This document shows positions 55,486 to 63,965 of a DNA stretch of 64,000 bases, piece after piece. Origin of the DNA: Lachnospiraceae bacterium (lineage in GTDB: Bacteria > Bacillota > Clostridia > Lachnospirales > Lachnospiraceae); assembly GCA_011959105.1 (NCBI GenBank), contig BLLU01000264.1, forward strand, positions 16,566-80,565, given 5' to 3'. Both the position numbers and the translations under genes were made by a program. The stretch's first letter is position 1, and each line of letters begins with the position of its first letter. The notes under the pieces were generated by a model. The model ran no database searches. It had not been told where the DNA came from and worked only from the letters and a program-made list of their open reading frames with translations.

Positions 55486-57438
55486 ATGATAATCAAAAAA
55501 TTAGTATTATATAATTTTGGCGTATATGCGGACATAAATACATTTTCTTTTGAAGGGAAAAAGCCGATTGTTCTGATCGGAGGTATGAATGGCCGTGGTA
55601 AAACAACTTTTCTGGAGGCTGTACTTCTGGCGCTGTATGGGGCCAATTCCCATGCGTACTATGAAAGCGGAAAGAGTACTTATGGACAATATCTTCGTTC
55701 TTTTGTGAATCTTGACTCAAATGACAAAAGGTGCAGTGTGGAACTGGAATTTGAGATCAATAATGGGATTAAGGAAAGATATACGATAAAGAGGGAATGG
55801 GATGCTGTTGCAAAAAGAACAAAGGAGCAGATACGAGTCTTAAAAGATGGTGTATATAATGAATTTTTAACCGATAACTGGCCGATGGTCATTGAAAATA
55901 TATTGCCATGTGCTTTGTCCAATTTTTTCTTTTTTGATGGAGAAAAGATTGCGGAACTTGCGGTAGACAACACAAATGCTCAGCTTAAAAATTCTATTCG
56001 CTCAATGCTGGGAATCTCAGTACTTGATGTGCTTGGCAATGATATTGTGCGAAATTTAAGGCGGGTGGATAAGAAGGGAGAAAACAATAAGTCGGCGGAA
56101 GAACTTGAAAAACTGAAAGAGGAAAAGGATCATGCAATAGAGGATCTAACGGATATAGATAGGCAGATAGAGGAACTGGACCGCAAAATAAAGGAAGAAA
56201 ATAATGCTTTGGAGAAACTGCGTCAATTGTATACGGAAAAAGGGGGAGACGCAGTCGGAAAACGCCAGGAAATAGTTCAGCAAAGAGCAACGTTTATGGC
56301 AGAACTGACAGAGAAATGTAGTAAATTGTATGATCTTTGCGCTGCAGAATTGCCCTTATTTTTAGTGAAAGATCTGATAGCTGATATTAAGCTGCAGGCG
56401 ACAGATGAGCATGCGGATTTAATTATGAAACAGGCTATTTCTCAATTAGACAGTCTGTATTTGGATTTTGCAAAAGGATATAAGGGCGATCCCGGAGGTG
56501 GCGCTGCATTTGTGTATTATGTGAAAGAGCAGGTAAGCAGCGAAAAGGCGGCTCCTATATATGGATTATCTGATCAGGCACTTTTTCAGATCAACAATCT
56601 GGTTGAAGGAACTATGAAAAATGTGACTGATGATGCAAAAGAGATATTGACTCTGAAAGCGAAACTGGAAAAGCAGATCGCTGAATTAGATAGTTATATC
56701 ACATTGGATATAAACGATAGCATATTACAGCAAATACATAAGCAGGTAGAGAAAACGGAGCAGGCTATCCTTGATGATCAGGTTAAAAGGGATGAATTAG
56801 TTCAGCAGAGAGGTGCCGCGAATTATAAAGTTATGATTTCCACTAGTACATTTAGCAATTATGTGGAGTCGTATCTTTCCACAGCAGAGCTAAGAGACCG
56901 CATAGACCGTATTTCAAAATACTCACATATGGCTTTAAAGGTTCTTGAGGAATTTGAAATAGAACTTCAAAAACGTAAGACAGATATTTTGTCGGAAACC
57001 ATAACCTCTTGTTATAGAAAACTTTCCAATAAGAGTAATTTGATTCAAAAAATTGTAATGGATTCCCAAACACTGGATTTGCAGTACTTGTCGGAGGACG
57101 GCAGAGTAGTTTCCAAAGAGTCGTTATCTGCCGGAGAAAAGCAGTTAATGGTTATTGCGATCCTGTGGGCGCTGGCAATCTGCTCGAAGAAAAAATTGCC
57201 TGTAATCATTGACACCCCGCTATCCAGGTTGGATGTGTATCACAGAATGGCTCTGATAAAAACGTATTTTCCCAATGCGGGGGAACAAACCATCATTCTG
57301 TCTACGGATTCAGAAATAGATGCTGCATGCTATCAACTGATGAAAGAAAATATTGGAGAAGAATATACTTTAAGGTACGATGATGAGACAAAAAGCACCA
57401 CGATTGTAAAGGGTTACCTGGTTGGAGAAAAGACATGA
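55486..57438 (+). CDS. dndD: DNA phosphorothioation ATPase DndD
   Basis: 650 residues with SMC/Rad50-like layout: Walker A IGGMNGRGKTTFLEA (near 31-46), a central coiled coil (about 200-290 and 400-480), signature ESLSAGEKQLMVIA (near 545) and Walker B VIIDTPLSRLD (near 570-580). DndD hydrolyses ATP and probably remodels or nicks DNA for sulfur insertion. Starts 3 bp after dndC. Its TGA overlaps the dndE ATG. Confidence 0.96.
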   Translation: MIIKKLVLYNFGVYADINTFSFEGKKPIVLIGGMNGRGKTTFLEAVLLALYGANSHAYYESGKSTYGQYLRSFVNLDSNDKRCSVELEFEINNGIKERYTIKREWDAVAKRTKEQIRVLKDGVYNEFLTDNWPMVIENILPCALSNFFFFDGEKIAELAVDNTNAQLKNSIRSMLGISVLDVLGNDIVRNLRRVDKKGENNKSAEELEKLKEEKDHAIEDLTDIDRQIEELDRKIKEENNALEKLRQLYTEKGGDAVGKRQEIVQQRATFMAELTEKCSKLYDLCAAELPLFLVKDLIADIKLQATDEHADLIMKQAISQLDSLYLDFAKGYKGDPGGGAAFVYYVKEQVSSEKAAPIYGLSDQALFQINNLVEGTMKNVTDDAKEILTLKAKLEKQIAELDSYITLDINDSILQQIHKQVEKTEQAILDDQVKRDELVQQRGAANYKVMISTSTFSNYVESYLSTAELRDRIDRISKYSHMALKVLEEFEIELQKRKTDILSETITSCYRKLSNKSNLIQKIVMDSQTLDLQYLSEDGRVVSKESLSAGEKQLMVIAILWALAICSKKKLPVIIDTPLSRLDVYHRMALIKTYFPNAGEQTIILSTDSEIDAACYQLMKENIGEEYTLRYDDETKSTTIVKGYLVGEKT

Positions 57439-57824
57439 TAAAAAAGCAGATCCATCTTTCACAGCAGTCAAAAGAACAACTGTCAAGGCTAAAAGGAAAA
57501 ACAGGCATCAAGAATTGGAATATTTTGTGCAGATGGGCCCTATGCTATTCCCTTAGTGAAAAAACAGTACCTACGGATACTGCAAGCGTGGCGGACAGCA
57601 ACTTGGAGATGTCGTGGCTCACTTTTGGCGGTGAATATTATGAAATATATGAGGCATTAGTAAAAGCCTGGTGTATTCAAATGAATTTAGCTACAGATGA
57701 AGAAAATGTGGAAAAATATTTCAGACTGAATCTTGAGAGAGGAATCGCCTACTTATGTGGCACCGGATTGATTAAGAATTTGGATGATCTGGTGATGTTG
57801 ACTTTCAAGGAGAGAAAAAATTGA
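57435..57824 (+). CDS. dndE: DNA phosphorothioation protein DndE
   Basis: 129 residues. The start IHLSQQSKEQLSRLKGKTGI and the ending GIAYLCGTGLIKNLDDLV are typical of DndE, a small DNA-binding protein reported to prefer nicked DNA. Basic residues in the first 30 positions form the likely DNA contact. ATGA overlap with dndD and TTGA overlap with the desulfurase gene show tight coupling. Confidence 0.93.
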   Translation: MIKKQIHLSQQSKEQLSRLKGKTGIKNWNILCRWALCYSLSEKTVPTDTASVADSNLEMSWLTFGGEYYEIYEALVKAWCIQMNLATDEENVEKYFRLNLERGIAYLCGTGLIKNLDDLVMLTFKERKN

Positions 57825-58972
57825 GTGTATATTTGGACTACAATGCATCTGCTCCCATAGATTTGCGTGTGTTGGATACTATGGTGGAGATATATAAAAA
57901 CAATGTTGGAAATGCGGACAGCAGAACCCACTGCTTTGGAGAAAACGCACGTGCCGTGGTAGAACATGCAAGAGGGCAGGTGGCGCATCTCTTTGGGGTT
58001 TCAACTAGTGAAGTCTATTTTACGAGTGGGGCAACGGAGAGCAACAATATTGCCATTCAGGGGTTGAAAGAGTATGCAGAAAAAAGTAATAAGAGACATA
58101 TAATTACAACCGCAATCGAACATAAAGCTGTTCTCGAAACAATAAAGTATATGGCTTCTCAAGGATATGAAGTTGATATAATCGCACCAGATCTATCTGG
58201 AAGAGTTGACGCAAATGTAATCTTGGACAAGGTGAGAGACGATACTTTGCTGGTAAGCGTTATGCATGTTAATAATGAAACAGGTATCATTCAGCCGGTA
58301 ACAGAGTTGGGGGAAGAACTGTGCAGGAGGGATGTGCTTTTTCATGTAGATGCAACGCAAAGCAGTGGAAAGCTGGTTGAAGAAATCAGAGGACTTCGGT
58401 ATAGTATGCTCTCCTTCAGTGCTCATAAAATGATGGGCCCCCAGGGTATAGGCGGTCTCATATTAAGAAGAAAATCATATAAAATTCCACCGATAAGGGC
58501 GATTATTTTGGGAGGCCAGCAAGAAGGAGGAATTCGACCGGGCACAATCCCCGTTGCTTTAACAGCAGGATGTGGAAAAGCATGCGAGATAGCAGAAAAT
58601 GAATATAAGAAAAATGCAGTGCATGTGTACGCCATTAAGGAAAAAATAATGGCAGAACTAAATAATTCTGGAATAGAATTCCATATAAACGGCAACCAGG
58701 AATACTGTATGGGAAATACACTGAATGTATGTTTCACTGGAGTTTCCTCAGAGGCGTTAATGATTTCAACTAAGCAGTATTGCGGCTTGTCCAATGGATC
58801 TGCATGTACATCTAAAAGTTATTCTCCCAGCTACGTCTTAGCGGCTATGGGAATTCCTTTGGTACAAATAGAAAATTCGGTCAGGATCAGTTGGGGACCA
58901 GATACATTGGAAGACTATATGGTTGATAATTTCAGAAATATGTTAAAAGTAGCTAAGGAGATTAAGAATTAG
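57821..58972 (+). CDS. dndA: Cysteine desulfurase DndA
   Basis: 383 residues from a TTG that overlaps the dndE stop. A fold-type I PLP enzyme of the NifS/IscS class: YFTSGATESNN near 66, VDATQSSGKL near 175, PLP lysine in SFSAHKMMGPQGIGG near 203, and active-site cysteine in GSACTSKSY near 328. It takes sulfur from L-cysteine and passes it to DndC. Position at the end of the set (B-C-D-E-A), rather than divergent, is the DndCDEA order. Confidence 0.94.
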   Translation: MSVYLDYNASAPIDLRVLDTMVEIYKNNVGNADSRTHCFGENARAVVEHARGQVAHLFGVSTSEVYFTSGATESNNIAIQGLKEYAEKSNKRHIITTAIEHKAVLETIKYMASQGYEVDIIAPDLSGRVDANVILDKVRDDTLLVSVMHVNNETGIIQPVTELGEELCRRDVLFHVDATQSSGKLVEEIRGLRYSMLSFSAHKMMGPQGIGGLILRRKSYKIPPIRAIILGGQQEGGIRPGTIPVALTAGCGKACEIAENEYKKNAVHVYAIKEKIMAELNNSGIEFHINGNQEYCMGNTLNVCFTGVSSEALMISTKQYCGLSNGSACTSKSYSPSYVLAAMGIPLVQIENSVRISWGPDTLEDYMVDNFRNMLKVAKEIKN

Positions 58973-58987
58973 CAGGAAGAGAGCGAT

Positions 58988-60160
58988 ATGGAATCTGGAT
59001 TGTCTTTGGAGATCATTTATCAAAATAATTTGGATACAGGAAAATTTGCAAAAATGTTGGATAACACATCTCAAAGTTATAAGTTTTATTGGCTGGAGGC
59101 CATTTTAAGCTTAATGTTTGAGACAGAAGAGGATCTGACGTTTGATCGGATTATAGATGAAATGATTTGTGGGGCATGGCATACAGTAACTCATTATCAT
59201 TTAAGACTGGGCCCTACTATAAATGGCAGTTCGGAAAATTTTTTAGAACATGCAATCAATGTTTTAAATATACAGGAGGGGAAAAACCTTGCGCAAAATC
59301 CAACTAAGGAGAAATTGCTTTTAGCGATAAAGAGAAATGAAGAGCTGCTTAAAAGGGACAAATACAGATTGACTGATTATGTTCCGTATAAACTTTTATA
59401 TCCTTTTTTAGATGAGGAAGGTCTCGAATACTTAAGGAATGACCAAAGAGGAAGGTTTATTGAATATATAGATAAGCTGACGGACAATCTTTTCTATAAA
59501 ATAATAGCTGGGAGAGGGTTACAGAAAAAAATACATATAGATGCGAATTGGAGAAAACTAATTCTTGACAATTATTCTGTGATTACAAGTTGGGTTAAAT
59601 ATCATAAAATTCAGTTTTTGCAGGATCGAAATCCGGGTGTTCCTGGTATTGTCTACAAAATATCTCCAGAATCTGATGATGTGCGAAAGCTAGAAAAAGC
59701 GAGGGACTTATGGAAAGCGATTGTAGAAATAACCGGACAGCCATTACGTGACATATATGCAGGCGAAGAATTAAGTATAGAGAATTTTGACCTTGATCAT
59801 TTTGTTCCCAGATCATACATTGCTAATGATGAATTGTGGAATTTAACACCTATGAAGAAAGATTTAAATCGTAGTAAAAATAACAAACTTCCTTCTTGGG
59901 ATAAATTTTTTGGAGAGTTTGCCCGATACCAATACTATTTGTATAGCCAATTATTTATGTCAAAAAATAGGAGGGCTACTATTGTTTTACAGGATAAATT
60001 TGAGAGATGTAAGCGGTATAATCTAAATGCCATATGGGCTGCGGAATGTCTGTATATTCCTAATAATAATAGGGAGCAATTTGTTAATATCTTAGAACAT
60101 AATTTGAAACCCGTGTATGATGCGGCAAAGCTGCAAGGATATGATTTATGGAGAATATAG
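58988..60160 (+). CDS. HNH endonuclease domain protein in the dnd operon
   Basis: 390 residues. An HNH core is readable in the second half: FDLDHFVPRSYIAND followed by LWNLTPMKKDLNRSKNNKLP (near 264-300). The first 250 residues have no recognised domain and may recognise DNA. It starts 15 bp after dndA with an AGGAAGAG site and overlaps the next gene by 13 bp, so it belongs to the same transcript. A phosphorothioation-sensing nuclease is a natural idea but is not shown by the sequence. Confidence 0.8.
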   Translation: MESGLSLEIIYQNNLDTGKFAKMLDNTSQSYKFYWLEAILSLMFETEEDLTFDRIIDEMICGAWHTVTHYHLRLGPTINGSSENFLEHAINVLNIQEGKNLAQNPTKEKLLLAIKRNEELLKRDKYRLTDYVPYKLLYPFLDEEGLEYLRNDQRGRFIEYIDKLTDNLFYKIIAGRGLQKKIHIDANWRKLILDNYSVITSWVKYHKIQFLQDRNPGVPGIVYKISPESDDVRKLEKARDLWKAIVEITGQPLRDIYAGEELSIENFDLDHFVPRSYIANDELWNLTPMKKDLNRSKNNKLPSWDKFFGEFARYQYYLYSQLFMSKNRRATIVLQDKFERCKRYNLNAIWAAECLYIPNNNREQFVNILEHNLKPVYDAAKLQGYDLWRI

Positions 60161-60762
60161 AATTATATATAGAGTCAACTATTGAATATTATAACCAAAA
60201 TGCTGTGGCGTTTGTGAGTACAACAGTGGGCGCAGATATGGAGAGTATTTATGAGGAATTTGAAAAGTATATTAATATTGGAGGATGTATATTAGATTTA
60301 GGATGCGGCAGTGGACGAGATAGCAAGTACTTTTATGAAAAAGGTTATCATGTTATTGCTTTCGATGCAGCAATAGCTATGTGTGAAGAAACTAGAAAGC
60401 GAGTTCCGATTGAGGTGTTTCACCAGAGAGTAGAGGACATTGCATATGCTGGAAAATTTGATGCTGTTTGGGCATGTGCCTCTTTGCTTCATGTAGCAAG
60501 AGATAACATGCATGTAGTTCTTAGGAAAGTAGTGAATGCTTTGAAAACAGAGGGGATACTTTATGGATCTTGGAAATATGGAGACAATGAACGGGTTGAT
60601 AAAGGAAGATATTTTACAGATTATACGGAAAAAGCAATGATAATGTTAATTGAGTCTCTACGCAATGTTGAGTTGATAAAGATTTGGGTAACAGAAGATG
60701 TGAGGATAGAAAAAAGTGATAATAGATGGCTTAACATTTTGATCAGAAAAATTGGAGTATAA
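60148..60762 (+). CDS. SAM-dependent methyltransferase (TehB-like)
   Basis: 204 residues. Motif I LDLGCGSGRDSKYF (near 50-63), acidic residue after strand 2 in VIAFDAA, FHQRVEDI, and FDAVWACASLLHV (motif IV) give a complete class I methyltransferase. Small-molecule methylases of this type (tellurite or thiol) are common, and no DNA-methylase NPPY/PC motif is present. It is the last gene of the dnd transcript. Role there is unknown. Confidence 0.8.
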   Translation: MENIELYIESTIEYYNQNAVAFVSTTVGADMESIYEEFEKYINIGGCILDLGCGSGRDSKYFYEKGYHVIAFDAAIAMCEETRKRVPIEVFHQRVEDIAYAGKFDAVWACASLLHVARDNMHVVLRKVVNALKTEGILYGSWKYGDNERVDKGRYFTDYTEKAMIMLIESLRNVELIKIWVTEDVRIEKSDNRWLNILIRKIGV

Positions 60763-61120
60763 ATATTATATAATTTGAAAAACTTAATTCATAGAAAATA
60801 GTGTGAAATATTTGTAAGGAATAAATGATAAGTATTTAGCGGCAAGATTTAAGAATGTCAAATAAAGAGATTGATTGACTATTGTTTAAACAATAGTAGT
60901 ATCGTTTCAATGGAAAAGGAGTATGCAGTCTGATACATAGAAAAATTTTTCTTATGGACATAAAGGACTTCCAAATCTGTGCCTACAAGGAAGCAAAGAA
61001 ATAAAATATGAAGGCTATTCCAAAGTATTGTGCGAGGGTATATAATCAGGGAGATATCAGGATAAAGACACGTTATTTTGGCGTGTTTGATATGAATTGA
61101 AGAAAGGTATAATAGAAAAT
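60763..61120. other. Spacer after the dnd operon with a perfect palindrome
   Basis: About 350 bp, A+T-rich, no supported gene and no clear terminator. A perfect 20-bp palindrome ACTATTGTTTAAACAATAGT lies at 60878-60897. TTGACT at 60875-60880 with TAGTAT at 60897-60902 (16-bp spacer) could be a promoter that the palindrome would control. Confidence 0.45.
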
Positions 61121-61672
61121 ATGGGGAAGCAAAACAAAAGGAGTAAGGGAAGAAAAATAGACAATCAGGTTGAGTCAAAAGAGCAATTGATCGAAATGCA
61201 TGCAGAGGCATACTATAGAGCACTTAAAAGAATAAAGGAAGAGCAAAGCGAGGAGACAATTTCCTTAGAAGAAAGCAAGAAAACGAAAAGGATAAAAGAT
61301 ATTCTGTTTTATATAAATGTAGTCTTTTGGCCGTGGAAAATCGGAAGACGGTTTAGAGTTAATAATCACATATATGATAGTATACTTAGTGTTGTAATTT
61401 CGTGTATGTTCAAGTTATTTGGATTATGTTTGTGGCTATTTGGTATATATGCAATTCCACATGGAATCGTTAGCATTACATTAAAAATACCTAATGCGTG
61501 GTTACTTGTTTTTCCTGTCAGTCTTGCATTAATGATGTGGGGAAGTATATTTATAATAGCGGGAAAAGAGTTCGAAAAAGAAAAGGACAGTAATATAATT
61601 TATGCATATTCAGCAAGTATTTTGGCTCTAATCAGCTGTTTATTGAGTCTAGTTACATTGCTGCAAGCATAA
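61121..61672 (+). CDS. Small membrane protein of unknown function
   Basis: 183 residues from ATG 61121; a TTG 24 bp earlier is the alternative, and AAGAAAGG sits between them, rather far from the ATG. The N-terminal 70 residues are basic and helical (KQNKRSKGRKID; YYRALKRIKEEQ). Three hydrophobic segments follow, near 90-115, 120-145 and 160-183. No family is recognised. It stands alone after the dnd operon. A soluble charged head plus a few helices is common among phage-defence effectors, but this is only a suggestion. Confidence 0.6.
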   Translation: MGKQNKRSKGRKIDNQVESKEQLIEMHAEAYYRALKRIKEEQSEETISLEESKKTKRIKDILFYINVVFWPWKIGRRFRVNNHIYDSILSVVISCMFKLFGLCLWLFGIYAIPHGIVSITLKIPNAWLLVFPVSLALMMWGSIFIIAGKEFEKEKDSNIIYAYSASILALISCLLSLVTLLQA

Positions 61673-61784
61673 ATATATGAGGGAAAGTATAGACCTTTGT
61701 GATCATAATTGGTTCTATATATTATTTTTAATAGGGGTTTAACATAAATAGAGTTGTAGTTATTGCTGGCGAAGGCGTATAAAA

Positions 61785-62044
61785 ATGCGGTTTATTTTTG
61801 GCGGTAAGAAAAACCACAAAGATTTCCTAAGAAAAAATCCCTAAATTGTACCTCTGAACCCTCCTCCCCCCCCAAAAACCATCGTCCCATCTTGCGCTGC
61901 AGCATCTGCACCGGCGAACAGGTGGCAGGCTTTACGAACCTCCGCACCGGTAAATTCGAGGAAGTCATGCTGGTAAGGGATGACCGGGAACTGCGGGAGT
62001 TTATGGAATGGTATGGCATCAGTGAGATACACAGGGAATATTAG
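61785..62044 (+). pseudogene. Small mobile-element-type gene with one frameshift
   Basis: The ATG at 61785 opens MRFIFGGKKNHKDFLRKNP and stops at 61842-61844. The adjacent frame continues through a Pro/Ser-rich stretch into PILRCSICTGEQVAGF and TGKFEEVMLVRDDRELREF, ending at TAG 62042-62044. A one-base change in the A6 run at 61832-61837 would join the two into one protein of about 85 residues, similar to a small conserved protein I associate with conjugative elements of Firmicutes. The C8 run at 61866-61873 is a second fragile spot. Either decay or a sequencing error. Confidence 0.5.
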
Positions 62045-62123
62045 GGATTGGATAAAATACCGCCAATATAAAGAAAGGAAATAGTTGTATTTGCTTCAAA
62101 ATACATCATACAAGAAAGAATAA

Positions 62124-63407
62124 ATGAAAAGGAAACTAAAAATATTTATATACAAGTACATTAATTACGAAGTAATTAATGCAGTCATAGCAGCTATAAC
62201 TATTTTGACTGTATGTATTAAAAGCAATATGAACAAAAATCAACAAATCCAAATCATTGATTGGACAATATTTTCTTCTATTGTTTTTGCGTTGCTGATG
62301 ACAGCTATATCCAAATTAATCCACAATATTTTGATGAATAGACTGGAGGATTCCATCAAACTCACAAATGACTATGACGAACTGACACGAATGTACAAGA
62401 ATCAAATGGTTTCTTATGATAATTCGTCTGCTTCAAAAAAGAATTTGCGCAAAGTGGAAGAGAGATGTAAAGCAAAAATATACATTCCTATGGTATGCGA
62501 ACACAAATTGCAACAATGTGTAATTGATATTCAGGATTCAAATGATAGATATGAACTTCCGAACATAATTCGGGAGCATTTTGACGAGTTGTTTCAGATC
62601 CATTCGACATCTAAAGTTTATAATAAGCTAAATGTCAGAGTGGATGATTGGACGCTTAATAACAAAAAATTTGTAATGAAAACATCCAGAACAACGTTTT
62701 TTGATTCGCTGGTAACGAACCGCGCAATGGACTATCGCTGGAATAATGGGCTTACAGTTCGCGAACAATATGAATTTGGACCGATTTTGCATACTTTAAA
62801 GGATTCCCACTTATCTAATCATTTGGGATTTAACGGATTTGTGATATCTTCGGATGGATACATTTTTTTTGTAAAAAGAGGAAACAAGTTATCCATAGGG
62901 AAAAGAACCTATTGCAATAGCGTCAGTGCAAGTCTAAATACAAGCTATGCATTAAATGAGTCGGGGCATTTTACAGAAGACGGACTAATAAACAGCATTA
63001 TATCAGAAATAGATAATGAGTTAAAAATTCCGAGAGAAGGACTGGAAAAGTTTTGCTTTCGGGAACATATAATTGCGGCTTACCGCGATATTGTGGAAGG
63101 AGGAAAGCCGCAGCTTTTATTTTATGTACATTCAAAATGGAAAAAGGAAGAAATAATAAGTAATTTTAAGATCCAGACAAAGAGAGAAGATAAGAAAAAG
63201 GATACAGAATGCCGAGAAGATGGTAGAAAATTTTTATGGATACATAAATCAAAACTGGATCAGATATGCATTTTGCCGGAAAAGATTGTCCATGAAGGAA
63301 AATCCTATCGTATGATGCCGGCCGTTGCCGCATCCATAGTTATTTTCATAGAGCATTTAAGGTGGCTTAACCAGAAAGAAAAAAAGGAATCTAAAGGACA
63401 TGAGTGA
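62124..63407 (+). CDS. Two-TM membrane protein with a Nudix-like domain
   Basis: 427 residues. Two N-terminal helices (about 14-32 and 46-68), a charged linker, then a soluble domain. Residues from about 231 (LGFNGFVISSDGYIFFVKRG) and about 281 (GHFTEDG, SEIDNELKIP) follow the layout of a Nudix fold and its G-x5-E-x7-REUxEE-x-G box. The key RE-xx-E residues are degenerate: S-E-I-D-N-E. It may therefore bind a nucleotide ligand rather than hydrolyse it. Membrane-anchored ligand-sensing effectors of this plan exist in anti-phage signalling systems. No cyclase gene is nearby. Confidence 0.6.
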   Translation: MKRKLKIFIYKYINYEVINAVIAAITILTVCIKSNMNKNQQIQIIDWTIFSSIVFALLMTAISKLIHNILMNRLEDSIKLTNDYDELTRMYKNQMVSYDNSSASKKNLRKVEERCKAKIYIPMVCEHKLQQCVIDIQDSNDRYELPNIIREHFDELFQIHSTSKVYNKLNVRVDDWTLNNKKFVMKTSRTTFFDSLVTNRAMDYRWNNGLTVREQYEFGPILHTLKDSHLSNHLGFNGFVISSDGYIFFVKRGNKLSIGKRTYCNSVSASLNTSYALNESGHFTEDGLINSIISEIDNELKIPREGLEKFCFREHIIAAYRDIVEGGKPQLLFYVHSKWKKEEIISNFKIQTKREDKKKDTECREDGRKFLWIHKSKLDQICILPEKIVHEGKSYRMMPAVAASIVIFIEHLRWLNQKEKKESKGHE

Positions 63408-63458
63408 GTTGGCCCAATAAGATTAGTGATATCGATTTCATATTTCCATGGAGTAAAA

Positions 63459-63965
63459 ATGAAATACTTAAAACAATTCCTGATCATACTGACAATTTCC
63501 TTTGCGGGAGAAATCCTGCACTGGCTGCTGCCCCTGCCGGTTCCTGCCGGCATCTACGGCATTCTGCTCCTGTTCGTCCTGTTAAAAACGGGTATTCTTC
63601 CCCTGGCCTCCGTGCGGGAGACGGCAGGCTTTCTGGTGGAGATCATGCCTGTCATGTTCATCCCGGCGGCGGTGGGCATCATGGACTCCTGGGGGATTAT
63701 AGCCCCGTCATGGCTGGAGTACCTGACCATGACGGTGGTTTCCACTGTTATTGTCATGGCGGTGTCCGGCCTGGTGACCCAGGCGGTTCTGCGGGTACGT
63801 TCCCGGGAAGCCCTGCAGGAACCTTTGCAGACACTTTCTCAGGAACATACCCAAGAACTTTTGCAGACCAGCATGTACCAGAGGGGGGCGGAACGGAAAG
63901 CGCTGCCGGAAGAGGCCAACGCAGATACAGATGCACCTGTCCCGAAAAAGGAGCTTCCTGTATAA
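63459..63965 (+). CDS. LrgA/CidA-family holin-like protein
   Basis: 168 residues from ATG 63459 with GGAG a few bases upstream. Four membrane helices fill the first 115 residues (ILTISFAGEILHWLLPLPVP; PAGIYGILLLFVLL; FLVEIMPVMFIPAAVGIM; TVVSTVIVMAVSGLV), the LrgA signature. A Gln/Glu-rich C-terminal tail of about 45 residues extends beyond the usual 120-130. LrgA proteins work with LrgB in envelope integrity or small-molecule export; an lrgB gene should start just beyond the window, where AGAAAGAAGG is visible at 63985-63995. Confidence 0.88.
   Translation: MKYLKQFLIILTISFAGEILHWLLPLPVPAGIYGILLLFVLLKTGILPLASVRETAGFLVEIMPVMFIPAAVGIMDSWGIIAPSWLEYLTMTVVSTVIVMAVSGLVTQAVLRVRSREALQEPLQTLSQEHTQELLQTSMYQRGAERKALPEEANADTDAPVPKKELPV

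Noticed and set aside
34229..60762. BREX, DISARM or SspBCD-SspE system
   Set aside because: No BrxC/PglX/PglZ, no DrmA/DrmB and no SspB/C/D set; the DGQHR, PP-loop, SMC-like, DndE and desulfurase genes are a Dnd set.
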